A stretch of 64,000 nucleotides of DNA from G965237725 sp965237725. GTDB lineage: Bacteria > Pseudomonadota > Gammaproteobacteria > Arenicellales > Poriferihabitantaceae. Location: assembly GCA_965237725.1 (NCBI GenBank), contig OZ250151.1, positions 2,852,001-2,916,000 on the forward strand. The letters run 5' to 3'. This document shows, piece by piece, positions 26,345-35,349 of this stretch (position 1 is the stretch's first letter; each line of letters starts with the position of its first letter). Below the pieces are notes generated by a model. That model worked only from the letters and a program-made list of their open reading frames with translations. It had not been told where the DNA came from and did no database searches. The position numbers and the translations under genes are program-made.

Positions 26345-27400
26345 TCAATGAGTTCGCTGCATAAGGCGAACCTCCAGTTCTGCTAATCGGTCATTTGTCG
26401 CAATTGACCTGTACCAATCTATAGTCTTTGCAATGCCATCTTTTAAATCTGTTTTGGGTGACCAGCCAAGTAATCGCTGAATTTTTACATTGTCTGATGC
26501 TCTGCTCTTAACCCCTACAGGTTTGCCTAATTGATAATTTATTTCTGATGGCGTCCAATCCAGATAATCGAAAATATGGTTATTCAATTGATTAATTGTA
26601 TTGTGCTGATCTGTGCCTAAGTTTATAGAGTGAAAGCCATTTAACCTGGCGCCTGCCAGGGCCATTCCATAAATTGTGTCTCCCACATAAGTAAAGTTCC
26701 TGGTTTGTTCGCCGTTACCCCAAACCGGGAATGGATCAAGCTGAGCTAAGGATTTAGCTATGAGGGCAATTACCGCATGTGATTCGTTCTCTCTTTCGCC
26801 ATAGGCAGTAAAGATTCTGCATGCAACGCCATCAATCCCAAACTGCTTATGGAACGCGCCCAATTGCAATTCACCCATAAGTTTGGCCCATCCATATTCA
26901 CCATCAGAAAATGCCTTTCCAGGTTCAACAAAATTCGCGTCATCCTCACAAAGCAGATATCTGTCACTTTCATCCTCTTGAAGGTTTGTTGGATAAACGC
27001 ATGCAGAACTGGCGTGCACAATCTTCTCAACGCCCGCATTCGCCGCAGCTTCAAATACAACATGATCTAACATCATATTATTGGTGCATTCAACCGGATG
27101 TGTGTCTATGTACCCTCTGCCCCCATGTGACGCGGCAAGGTGAAACACTATTTGTTGTTTGTTAAGTGCTTTTTGTGAGAAAGAGGGATCTCTTAGATCG
27201 CCGACAAGTATATTTGTATCATCTTTAACTTCATTCAGATTTTCTACGACACCAGATGAAAAATTATCTGCGACCGTAACCTTTGCACCGTTACTAACCA
27301 AGATCTCTACCAGGGCACTTCCAATAAAAGAAGCGCCTCCGGTGATCAGGACACTAACGTTTTTATAGTAACGTTTTAATTCTAAATCGTTTTCGGACAT
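26345..27400 (-). CDS. NAD-dependent sugar-nucleotide epimerase (GDP-mannose 3,5-epimerase-like, extended SDR)
   Basis: 351 residues. The NAD motif is GGASFIGSAL (21-30); the catalytic serine region SSACVYP and the YGWAK (Tyr/Lys) motif are typical of extended short-chain dehydrogenases. SSACVYP resembles GDP-mannose 3,5-epimerase. The product is not certain: GDP-sugar epimerisation, dehydration or reduction. AGGTGAAGAG precedes the ATG. It is the second gene of the repeat-flanked cassette, 17 bases after the fucosyltransferase-like gene. Confidence 0.8.
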   Translation of the reverse strand: MSENDLELKRYYKNVSVLITGGASFIGSALVEILVSNGAKVTVADNFSSGVVENLNEVKDDTNILVGDLRDPSFSQKALNKQQIVFHLAASHGGRGYIDTHPVECTNNMMLDHVVFEAAANAGVEKIVHASSACVYPTNLQEDESDRYLLCEDDANFVEPGKAFSDGEYGWAKLMGELQLGAFHKQFGIDGVACRIFTAYGERENESHAVIALIAKSLAQLDPFPVWGNGEQTRNFTYVGDTIYGMALAGARLNGFHSINLGTDQHNTINQLNNHIFDYLDWTPSEINYQLGKPVGVKSRASDNVKIQRLLGWSPKTDLKDGIAKTIDWYRSIATNDRLAELEVRLMQRTH

Positions 27401-27417
27401 TTTCTCTTCACCTGCAA

Positions 27418-28614
27418 TTATAAATGTTTAATTGGCTTTATCTTTTTTTGAATCTTTTTTGTTAACCGAATGAGCATATAAATCGGCGAGTTTACGATGT
27501 ATTTTATACCAATTATCAGACTTGTCCTGGCCCTTGGATCAAATTGAAAAACATAGATGTCTATAAAATTATCGAAAACTTTATGTATTCGTAAGAAAAA
27601 TCTGATAATGGGAATTTTCTGATCTAGGTTCATTTTTCGAAATGCAGAATTGGACAATAGCTGATTTCTTGTCTCAGATTTGCATTCCAGCGAAAAATCA
27701 GTGAACTTGGCGCAAGGATTAAACCATAGCGCATACTCGCCTACCGCCGATGCGCTTTTCAAAATATGATCGCATTTGGATAGCGCAAGAATATCAATGA
27801 GAACATCTTCTCCTTTTTTATAAGGATTAACATCTTTGAGTTTAAATGCTGCAACATCTGACTCGCTTCGCGCACTATCATAAGCTATAACCTTGTCTTT
27901 AAATTTGGTCTGAAACAATTTTACAAATTGAACCTGATCTGTTGCTAAGAATATCTTATAGTCAGAAGGGTTCTTTTTGCTTACCACTCTTTCAATTTCT
28001 TCAAAATATTTTTCAGGTAGTGTTGGGCTTGAATAAGCAAAGTCGGTGCCACGGATATGTACGCCTATTGTAAAGATTGATTCTAGGTTAAGTCGGAAAA
28101 GTTGATTTACTTTTTCGATAATTCCAGGATTAACTTTAATATATTTTTCTACATATTTTTGTCCGAGTAATCGTTTTTCTTTCATCCACGTAAACGGATC
28201 TTCAACATCGTCTTTACCCCAATAAGTTCCAATCCTCTCTGGGTCATGTTGATGCCAGTAAGATATTTGTTCTGGCGTAAATGTTGTGATGAGCTTGTTG
28301 GAAACTACCCTGCGATTGACGAAGTCTTTTAGATCATCATATGAGTACTCCATTACCGGCTCCCAAAAGTAGTTCCAAATATTTTCTCCATGGGAGCTAC
28401 TATAAAAATTAGCAGTGGTTAATCTATCAAAATTCACGATAGGCAAGAGATTTAGCTTTAGTGAATTTCGAACACCATTTAATGCATATGTCATTAATGC
28501 ACTCAGCCCAGCGTTTTGATCACAATTCGGGATTACACCGAAGCCATCAAATTGTCGTCCATTGATGTTTAATAATTCTTCACATCTAATATTTGCTGGT
28601 TCTAGATTATGCAT
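27418..28614 (-). CDS. Fucosyltransferase-like glycosyltransferase (NodZ/O-FucT-type)
   Basis: 398 residues. A central VHIRGTDF motif (~200) recalls the HxRxxD GDP-fucose-binding signature, followed by KIFLATDQVQFV and a DILALSKCDHILKSASAVGE stretch near 290, as in GT23-like and related fucosyltransferases. A C-terminal basic and hydrophobic tail (~350-398) may contact the membrane. The gene is visibly AT-rich (bases 27901-27960 contain 16 G/C of 60), unlike its neighbours, consistent with lateral transfer. It is the first gene of the cassette. Confidence 0.65.
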   Translation of the reverse strand: MHNLEPANIRCEELLNINGRQFDGFGVIPNCDQNAGLSALMTYALNGVRNSLKLNLLPIVNFDRLTTANFYSSSHGENIWNYFWEPVMEYSYDDLKDFVNRRVVSNKLITTFTPEQISYWHQHDPERIGTYWGKDDVEDPFTWMKEKRLLGQKYVEKYIKVNPGIIEKVNQLFRLNLESIFTIGVHIRGTDFAYSSPTLPEKYFEEIERVVSKKNPSDYKIFLATDQVQFVKLFQTKFKDKVIAYDSARSESDVAAFKLKDVNPYKKGEDVLIDILALSKCDHILKSASAVGEYALWFNPCAKFTDFSLECKSETRNQLLSNSAFRKMNLDQKIPIIRFFLRIHKVFDNFIDIYVFQFDPRARTSLIIGIKYIVNSPIYMLIRLTKKIQKKIKPIKHL

Positions 28615-28852
28615 TTATCGGGTTAAATTAATGAATTGAAACGACGAATGTTTAACTTCAAGTGCATAACCCAATTCTTTTAGTTCAGCTATCACCATAA
28701 ACCTTTAAATACCAATTGAAAATTTAGTTTCTTAGATGAATTCAAAACCTAATTACCCCAAGCAATTCTCACAAAACAATTGTCGAGAATTTTTTCTATA
28801 ATTGTATACCCGTAGCTTAAATTTCAGTCAATCTGAATTTTAAACCATAATA

Positions 28853-29020
28853 TTAAGGAACCTCTGCAAAATTCTGAGCGAATCAAGTTGCTAGACAATC
28901 TTTTCAAGATTAAGGCGGGAAACCCACGTAATAGTTATTCTATTGCGAAGTTTTCCAACGAAAGTATTGGAAAGTTTGGGCTCAAATTGATTAGTGATGA
29001 TTTTTGCGCAGGTTCCTTAA
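28853..29020. mobile_element. MITE-like element, copy 2 (168 bp), right flank of a fucosylation cassette
   Basis: Direct-orientation partner of the element at 26033-26200, with ends TTAAGGAACCT and AGGTTCCTTAA. The gap 28615-28852 before it holds only AT-rich sequence and the left-hand extension of the repeat (from ~28824). The right-hand extension leads straight into the promoter region of the CoxG-like gene. Confidence 0.75.
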
Positions 29021-29079
29021 ACTAAGGTCAGGAGAGGCTTTGTGGAATAGTCGCATCTGACCCTATTATAATCACAGCC

Positions 29080-29559
29080 ATGAATTTCACCACCGATACC
29101 AGCAAATTGAAGTTTTCTGGCGAGCATCTGGTAGATATGTCAGCCGAGGAACTGTGGATAACCTTAAACGACCCAGATGTGTTGCAGCAGTGTATAAAAG
29201 GCTGCAGTGAAGTCACTTTAATTGACCAGGGCAGGTTCTGTGCAAGTTTCAGACTTCGGGTTGGCCCGATTAAAAAGACATTTAAGGCGAATATGCAAGT
29301 AATCGATTCCAATCCGCCGAAACAGTATCGACTTGTGACTGACATGAATGCCGGAATTGCTGGTGCGGTGAATGGGACTGCGGATGTGTATCTGGAAGAA
29401 ATTGGAATTGAACAAACAAATCTGCATTACAGTGCACAAATTAATGCCAAAGGCTGGATCGGTGAACTCGGAATTAAAATTCTGGGTGGCGCGGCAGTAC
29501 GCTATATGGAACGATTCTTTGAGACATTGATCCAAATCTCTCAATCACGGAATTCTTGA
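29080..29559 (+). CDS. CoxG-like SRPBCC protein (carbon monoxide dehydrogenase subunit G family)
   Basis: 159 residues with the CoxG layout: FSGEHLVDMSAEELWITLNDPDVLQQCIKGC at the start, a central NGTADVYLEE strand and a C-terminal helix with GGAAVRYMERFFE. In carboxydotrophs CoxG anchors or assembles CO dehydrogenase; most homologues lie outside such clusters and have unknown roles. No coxMSL genes are in the window. The gene stands just after the repeat copy 2 and probably lost or gained its promoter context when the cassette arrived. Confidence 0.85.
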   Translation: MNFTTDTSKLKFSGEHLVDMSAEELWITLNDPDVLQQCIKGCSEVTLIDQGRFCASFRLRVGPIKKTFKANMQVIDSNPPKQYRLVTDMNAGIAGAVNGTADVYLEEIGIEQTNLHYSAQINAKGWIGELGIKILGGAAVRYMERFFETLIQISQSRNS

Positions 29560-29661
29560 TTAAGCAGCCGCAACTAAGCGCTGCTTTGGTATACTTATCG
29601 TACAAATAATTTTGAAATTTTGATCAATCTATAATCCTAGCACCCATTTAAACGTATTTTT

Positions 29662-32454
29662 ATGAAGTCCAGCGACCCAAATAATATTACCGATTTTGGT
29701 TTTTTGAGCGGCGGTAATATGTCTTATCTCGAATCACTCAATCAGCAATCTGTTGATGAAGCAGCAGACGTGGAGGCCTCGGAGACACTTAAACAATGGA
29801 AGTCAATTTTCTCATCCCTGCCTGATGTCAGTACAGCGGGAAGCAGCACAATTGAAAGCGGTTCCCAGGCATGGTTTGAAAGTTCAATTCGCAAACAGGC
29901 CAATGTATCTAAATTGATTATGGCGTATCGATCTCTGGGTCATTTGCTGGCTGATGTCGATCCCATCGGGGTTATGCAACGAGGAGATGTTCGGGAAATT
30001 CAGCTCGAACGATACGATTTAAGCGAGCAAGATCTGGACACAGAATTTGATATTGGTGATCTGGCTAATGGTGGTCGGATGACGCTGCGTAAAATTCTTG
30101 AATTTATGCACGAAGTTTATTGCCGTTCTATTGGTTATGAAATTCGATACCTCAATGGACTGGAACAGCGAGGATGGTTGCTCGATCAAGTTGAAATCGA
30201 ATCTACAGGAAAATCATATTCGAACACCCAGCGAATTGAAGTTCTGGAACGACTTACCGCAGCGGAAGGGCTGGAAAAGTATTTACATACCAAGTATGTG
30301 GGACAAAAGCGATTTTCCCTGGAAGGGGGAGACGCCCTGATTCCAATGTTATCGGATCTGATCCAACAATTTGGGGCAAACGGCGTAAAAGAAGTTGTTA
30401 TCGGCATGGCCCACCGCGGCCGACTCAACGTGCTGGTCAATATTCTTGGCAAGGCGCCTAAAGATTTGTTTAGCGAGTTTGAAGGCGAGTACGAAGAAAC
30501 TGAGGATGCGGATACCAAGACCGGTGATGTGAAATATCATCAGGGTGCCTCATCAGATATACAAACCCCTGGCGGCAATGTTCATGTTGCGTTGTCGTTT
30601 AACCCTTCTCATCTCGAGATCATCAGTCCGGTTGTCGAAGGTTCGGTTCGGGCCAGACAGGATCGACGCAAAGATAAAGAACGGAAGCAGGTTGTGCCAA
30701 TAATCATTCACGGGGATGCTGCTTTCGCCGGTCAGGGTGTGGTTATGGAAACCTTTAACATGGCCAGTACCCGTGGATTCTCTACCGGCGGTACGGTGCA
30801 CATCATTATTAATAACCAGATTGGTTTTACCACCAATACCCTGGATGCCCGTTCCACATTGTATTGCACCGAAGTTGCCAAGCTAGTTCAAGCGCCCATA
30901 TTACATGTCAATGGCGATGACGCCGATGCGGTAATTTATGCAACGCGAATGGCGATGGAATATCGGATGAAATTCGGTGGAGATGTTGTGCTCGACATGG
31001 TCTGCTATCGGCGACACGGCCACAACGAAGCCGACGAGCCAGCCATCACCCAGCCGATGATGTATGGCAAGATAAAAAAACATAATACACCGAGACAAAT
31101 ATATACGGATCAACTGATTGCCGATGGCGTGATCACCGAGGCAAAAGCCAAAAAAATGATCCAGCAGTATCGCGACCGTCTGGACGAAGGCCATGTTGTT
31201 GCCGGACAGGTTATTGATCCCAACAAAGCGCTTATGACCCTGGACTGGAAGCCTTATATGGGTGAAGACTGGCGTGAGCAGGTGGACACAAAGGTTAGCC
31301 ATGATAATCTGATCCGACTGTCTGAAACCTTAAGTCAATCACCCGACGATTTTGAGGTGCATAAGAGAGTACAAACCATACTCAATGATCGTGTTGCCAT
31401 GGCTAAAGGCGAAAAGGCCATGGACTGGGGTTGTGCAGAATTACTCGCTTATGCCACGCTGCTGGAACAGAATTATCAGGTTCGCTTGTCCGGGCAGGAC
31501 GTTGGGCGAGGCACATTTTCCCATCGTCACGCTACCTTGCATGATCAGTCCCAGGCGCGAACCCATATTCCCTTACAGTTTGTAACCAAGTCTACCCGGG
31601 ATTTTCTGGTTATCAATTCATTGCTATCTGAAGAAGCGGTGCTCGGATTCGAATTTGGATATTCAACTACCGAGCCCCGATCACTGGTTATCTGGGAAGC
31701 GCAATTTGGTGATTTTGTAAACGGTGCCCAGGTGGTGATTGATCAATTCATTAGTAGTGGTCAATCAAAGTGGACCCGAATCTGTAGTCTGGTATTGCTG
31801 TTGCCTCATGGCATGGAGGGGCAGGGACCAGAACACTCGTCTGCACGACTGGAACGATTTCTGCAATTGTGCGCGGAACATAATATGCAGGTATGCGTGC
31901 CAACTACGCCAGCACAAATTTTTCATTTGCTGCGACGCCAGATGTTGCGATCATTTCGCCGCCCGCTTATCGTAATGACGCCCAAGAGTCTGCTGCGTCA
32001 CAAGCTAGCTGTTTCGGCACCAACGGATCTAATTGATGGTCAATTCAATCCGGTACTGGGAGAAATTGATAACCTCGATCCTGCTCAGGTTAAAAAGCTG
32101 GTTATTTGTTGTGGCAAGGTTTACTACGACATCCTGGAGGAACGTAGGGCCCGGAAAATTGAAAACATCGCGGTAATTCGACTCGAGCAGGTTCATCCTT
32201 TCCCGACAAAAGAATTACGGGCAGAAGTCGAAAGATATAAAAATGCAACTGAGGTAGTCTGGTGCCAGGAAGAGCCGAAGAACCAGGGGTGCTGGTATCA
32301 AATCAGTTACTACCTGCGCAAAATTACAGCTGAAAAACAAACTCTCGATTATGTGGGTAGAGAAGGTTCACCTTCGCCTGCGGTTGGGTTCTACAAGTTG
32401 CATGTTAAACAGCAACAACAAATTGTAAATGAGGCGTTAACGCTGGCCGAATAA
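29662..32454 (+). CDS. sucA: 2-oxoglutarate dehydrogenase, E1 component
   Basis: 930 residues, the normal length. The N-terminus has the gamma-type SGGN-x-SYLESL segment (a start at 29719 would also fit). Thiamine diphosphate and active-site motifs include VIGMAHRGRLNVL, GDAAFAGQGVVMET and NQIGFTT, with a CQEEPKNQG near the C-terminus. It decarboxylates 2-oxoglutarate in the TCA cycle and passes succinyl to SucB. It heads the operon sucA-sucB-lpd. Confidence 0.97.
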   Translation: MKSSDPNNITDFGFLSGGNMSYLESLNQQSVDEAADVEASETLKQWKSIFSSLPDVSTAGSSTIESGSQAWFESSIRKQANVSKLIMAYRSLGHLLADVDPIGVMQRGDVREIQLERYDLSEQDLDTEFDIGDLANGGRMTLRKILEFMHEVYCRSIGYEIRYLNGLEQRGWLLDQVEIESTGKSYSNTQRIEVLERLTAAEGLEKYLHTKYVGQKRFSLEGGDALIPMLSDLIQQFGANGVKEVVIGMAHRGRLNVLVNILGKAPKDLFSEFEGEYEETEDADTKTGDVKYHQGASSDIQTPGGNVHVALSFNPSHLEIISPVVEGSVRARQDRRKDKERKQVVPIIIHGDAAFAGQGVVMETFNMASTRGFSTGGTVHIIINNQIGFTTNTLDARSTLYCTEVAKLVQAPILHVNGDDADAVIYATRMAMEYRMKFGGDVVLDMVCYRRHGHNEADEPAITQPMMYGKIKKHNTPRQIYTDQLIADGVITEAKAKKMIQQYRDRLDEGHVVAGQVIDPNKALMTLDWKPYMGEDWREQVDTKVSHDNLIRLSETLSQSPDDFEVHKRVQTILNDRVAMAKGEKAMDWGCAELLAYATLLEQNYQVRLSGQDVGRGTFSHRHATLHDQSQARTHIPLQFVTKSTRDFLVINSLLSEEAVLGFEFGYSTTEPRSLVIWEAQFGDFVNGAQVVIDQFISSGQSKWTRICSLVLLLPHGMEGQGPEHSSARLERFLQLCAEHNMQVCVPTTPAQIFHLLRRQMLRSFRRPLIVMTPKSLLRHKLAVSAPTDLIDGQFNPVLGEIDNLDPAQVKKLVICCGKVYYDILEERRARKIENIAVIRLEQVHPFPTKELRAEVERYKNATEVVWCQEEPKNQGCWYQISYYLRKITAEKQTLDYVGREGSPSPAVGFYKLHVKQQQQIVNEALTLAE

Positions 32455-32507
32455 GTGATTTATTTCCCAGGATTAATTTTCATAAAAATTAGTAAAATAT
32501 TTAAGTT

Positions 32508-33782
32508 ATGACCATAGATATCAAAGTACCGGTGTTGCCTGAATCTGTCGCTGATGCATTGCTGCTTGACTGGACCAAAGCGGTGGGTGACAGGGTTTCA
32601 AGAGATGAAATTCTGATTGAAGTTGAAACCGACAAAGTTGTACTAGAGGTACCATCGCCGGAAGACGGCGTGCTGGTGGAAATTCTTGAGCAGTCCGGGA
32701 CAACTGTTTTGGGTGAACAGGTGCTAGCCCGAGTTGAGCCGGGCGCGGCATCCGATTCACCCGCTGAGGCTGAATCAGCTGGTGAAGAAGCCGGTGAAGA
32801 CGCCAGTAAGAAGACAGGAGAAGCGACGGACGCTGATGCTGGTGATACGGTTATGAGTCCAGCAGCTCGCCGACTGGTAGAAGAAGCCGGAATAGATCCT
32901 GCAACCATAGCCGGCACGGGAAAAGACGGACGCCTGACCAAGGAAGATGTGTTGAAACATATCGCGGATGAAGTAACGCCGGGGAGTGAACAAGAATCGA
33001 CTCCCGCCCCCAAGGCTGACTCAGCCAAAGCATCAGCACCGCAGGCCAAACCGGCACAGGTCGCCCAGTCGGTTCCGGGGTCCCGTGAAGAAACCAGGGA
33101 GCCGATGAGTCGATTGCGACAAACCATAGCCAACCGATTAATCCAGTCCCAGCAGTCTGCGGCACTGTTGACTACATTCAATGAAGTCAATATGGGGCCG
33201 GTTATGGATTTGCGGTCTAAATACAAAGAGTCTTTCGAGAAAAAACATAATACCAAATTGGGGTTCATGTCTTTTTTCGTGAAAGCCAGCGTAGTCGCTT
33301 TGCAGCGTTTTCCTCTGGTCAATGCATACATCGATGGAACAGACATCGTTCGTCACAGCTACAATGATATCGGAATTGCGGTGTCATCACCTCGGGGCCT
33401 GGTGGTCCCAGTGTTACGTAACTGTGAGGCTATGAGTTTTGCTGATGTGGAATCCGGGATCCGGGATTTTGGGATGCGTGCTCAGGATGGAAAAATTGCT
33501 ATGGATGAATTAATCGGTGGCACCTTCACCATAACCAACGGTGGTGTTTTTGGGTCACTGCTTTCCACGCCTATCGTTAATCCGCCCCAAAGCGCGATTC
33601 TCGGCATGCACAAGATCCAGCAACGGCCCATGGCAGAGAATGGTGAGGTGGTGATACAACCGGTGATGTATTTAGCGTTGTCTTATGATCACCGAATAAT
33701 TGATGGCAAGGAAGCGGTTCAGTTTCTGGTAACGGTAAAAGATATGCTGGAAGATCCTGCGAGGTTATTGCTGGATTGTTAA
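32508..33782 (+). CDS. sucB: Dihydrolipoamide succinyltransferase (E2 of 2-oxoglutarate dehydrogenase)
   Basis: 424 residues. A single lipoyl domain with the lipoylated lysine in EVETDKVVLEVPSP (~45) is followed by an Ala/Glu/Ser-rich linker, a peripheral-subunit-binding domain (MSPAARRLVEEAGID, ~115-150), a second linker, and the catalytic core with the SYDHRIIDG active site. 53 bases separate it from sucA. Confidence 0.97.
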   Translation: MTIDIKVPVLPESVADALLLDWTKAVGDRVSRDEILIEVETDKVVLEVPSPEDGVLVEILEQSGTTVLGEQVLARVEPGAASDSPAEAESAGEEAGEDASKKTGEATDADAGDTVMSPAARRLVEEAGIDPATIAGTGKDGRLTKEDVLKHIADEVTPGSEQESTPAPKADSAKASAPQAKPAQVAQSVPGSREETREPMSRLRQTIANRLIQSQQSAALLTTFNEVNMGPVMDLRSKYKESFEKKHNTKLGFMSFFVKASVVALQRFPLVNAYIDGTDIVRHSYNDIGIAVSSPRGLVVPVLRNCEAMSFADVESGIRDFGMRAQDGKIAMDELIGGTFTITNGGVFGSLLSTPIVNPPQSAILGMHKIQQRPMAENGEVVIQPVMYLALSYDHRIIDGKEAVQFLVTVKDMLEDPARLLLDC

Positions 33783-33807
33783 AAATTAAAAATTTGGGGA
33801 GTCAACC

Positions 33808-35250
33808 ATGGCAGAAAGTTTTGATGTAATTGTAATTGGTGCAGGACCGGGTGGTTATGTGGCTGCGATTCGGTGTGCGCAACTCGGATTAAACACCGCC
33901 TGTATTGACGCGCAGGTTAATCAGGCTGGGGACGCATCTTTGGGTGGCACCTGCTTGAATGTTGGGTGTATTCCTTCCAAGGCATTGCTCGATTCCTCGG
34001 ATCAGTTTTATAAAATCAATCATCAGTATTCCGCTCATGGCATCAGTGTCGAGAATGTGTCTATGGATATTGACAAGATGCAAAAACGAAAAGAAAACAT
34101 TGTCGATGGACTGACCGGTGGAATCGCCCAGCTGTTCAAGGCCAACAAAGTGACTAGCATTCATGGCTTTGGTCGGGTAATGCCTGACAATCAGGTGCAT
34201 GTTATGGATGGTGATGGTCAGCTAAAACAGACACTGGCTGCCAGGGAAATTATTCTGGCGCCGGGTTCGGTTCCAATGGAAATTCCGAGTATTCCTTACG
34301 ACCATGAATTTATAGTCGATTCCACTGGGGCGTTGAATTTTGATCGCGTGCCCAATCGATTAGGAATCATCGGTGCAGGAGTGATTGGTCTGGAATTGGG
34401 TAGTGTGTGGAATCGTCTGGGTTCAGAAGTGGTGGTGCTCGAAGCGCTGGATGAATTTCTCGCCCTTGCAGATCATCAGGTGGCCCGGGAAGCCAAAAAA
34501 CAGTTTACTAAACAAGGTTTTGATATACGTCTGGGTGCGATGGTTAATCGTGTGGATTCCGGCGCCAGTGGGTTAAAGCTAAGCTATACCCAAAAAGATA
34601 AAGATAAGATGGAACAGCAACACACCTGTGAAGTTGATCGAATTATTGTTGCCGTAGGTCGTAAACCGGCAACCGAAGGATTATTGTCCCCTGATTGTGG
34701 TGTTTCAACGGACCAGCGCGGATTTATTGAAGTCGATCATCGATGCAAAACCAGTGTGCCCCACATCTGGGCGGTTGGGGATGCGGTGCGAGGCCCGATG
34801 CTTGCGCACAAAAGCTCCGAAGAAGGGGTTGCGGTTGCCGAGCGGATTGCAGGGGGGGTGGGCCATATCGATTTCAACACTGTTCCCTGGGTAATCTACA
34901 CCGAGCCTGAAATTGCCTGGGTAGGAAAAACAGAAGCGCAATTAAAAGAAGAAGGGGTTGAATTTAATACCGGTTCTTTTCCATTTGCGGCCACCGGCCG
35001 TGCCCGGGCAATGGAAGAAGCCCATGGTTTTGTTAAGATGATTGCGGATAAATCTTCCGATCGGTTGCTCGGTGTGCATATGATAGGTCCCCATGTTTCT
35101 GAATTGATCGCTGAATGCGTACTTGCCATGGAATATCAGGCCAGTTCCGAAGATCTTGCCAGAACCATCCACGCCCATCCGACGCTGTCCGAAGCGGTGC
35201 ACGAGGCGGCGCTAGCAGTGGATAAGCGTGCGATCCATAAGGTAGGCTGA
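33808..35250 (+). CDS. lpd: Dihydrolipoamide dehydrogenase (E3)
   Basis: 480 residues. FAD motif VIGAGPGGYVAAI, redox disulfide GGTCLNVGCIPSKALL (~Cys49/Cys54), NAD motif GIIGAGVIGLELGSVW and the C-terminal catalytic HAHPTLSEAVHEA. Starts 25 bases after sucB with GGGGAG upstream. It reoxidises dihydrolipoamide for the complex. A strong terminator follows. Confidence 0.97.
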   Translation: MAESFDVIVIGAGPGGYVAAIRCAQLGLNTACIDAQVNQAGDASLGGTCLNVGCIPSKALLDSSDQFYKINHQYSAHGISVENVSMDIDKMQKRKENIVDGLTGGIAQLFKANKVTSIHGFGRVMPDNQVHVMDGDGQLKQTLAAREIILAPGSVPMEIPSIPYDHEFIVDSTGALNFDRVPNRLGIIGAGVIGLELGSVWNRLGSEVVVLEALDEFLALADHQVAREAKKQFTKQGFDIRLGAMVNRVDSGASGLKLSYTQKDKDKMEQQHTCEVDRIIVAVGRKPATEGLLSPDCGVSTDQRGFIEVDHRCKTSVPHIWAVGDAVRGPMLAHKSSEEGVAVAERIAGGVGHIDFNTVPWVIYTEPEIAWVGKTEAQLKEEGVEFNTGSFPFAATGRARAMEEAHGFVKMIADKSSDRLLGVHMIGPHVSELIAECVLAMEYQASSEDLARTIHAHPTLSEAVHEAALAVDKRAIHKVG

Positions 35251-35286
35251 CAGGCCTAAACATTTCAGGTTATACGGTTATTTCAC

Positions 35287-35318
35287 ATACCGCCTTCCGG
35301 GCGGTATATTATTTTTTC
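35287..35318 (+). terminator. Rho-independent terminator of the sucAB-lpd operon
   Basis: Perfect 8-bp stem ATACCGCC (35287-35294) / GGCGGTAT (35300-35307) with a five-base loop, followed by ATTATTTTTTC. It sits 36 bases beyond the lpd stop. Confidence 0.85.
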
Positions 35319-35349
35319 AACACATTTTCAAACCCAGATTTAATTTTCA

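Noticed and set aside
32501..33346. 281-residue minus-strand ORF rich in Ser and Ala
   Set aside because: Lies entirely within sucB; the Ala/Glu-rich linker read backwards gives low-complexity Ser/Ala sequence.
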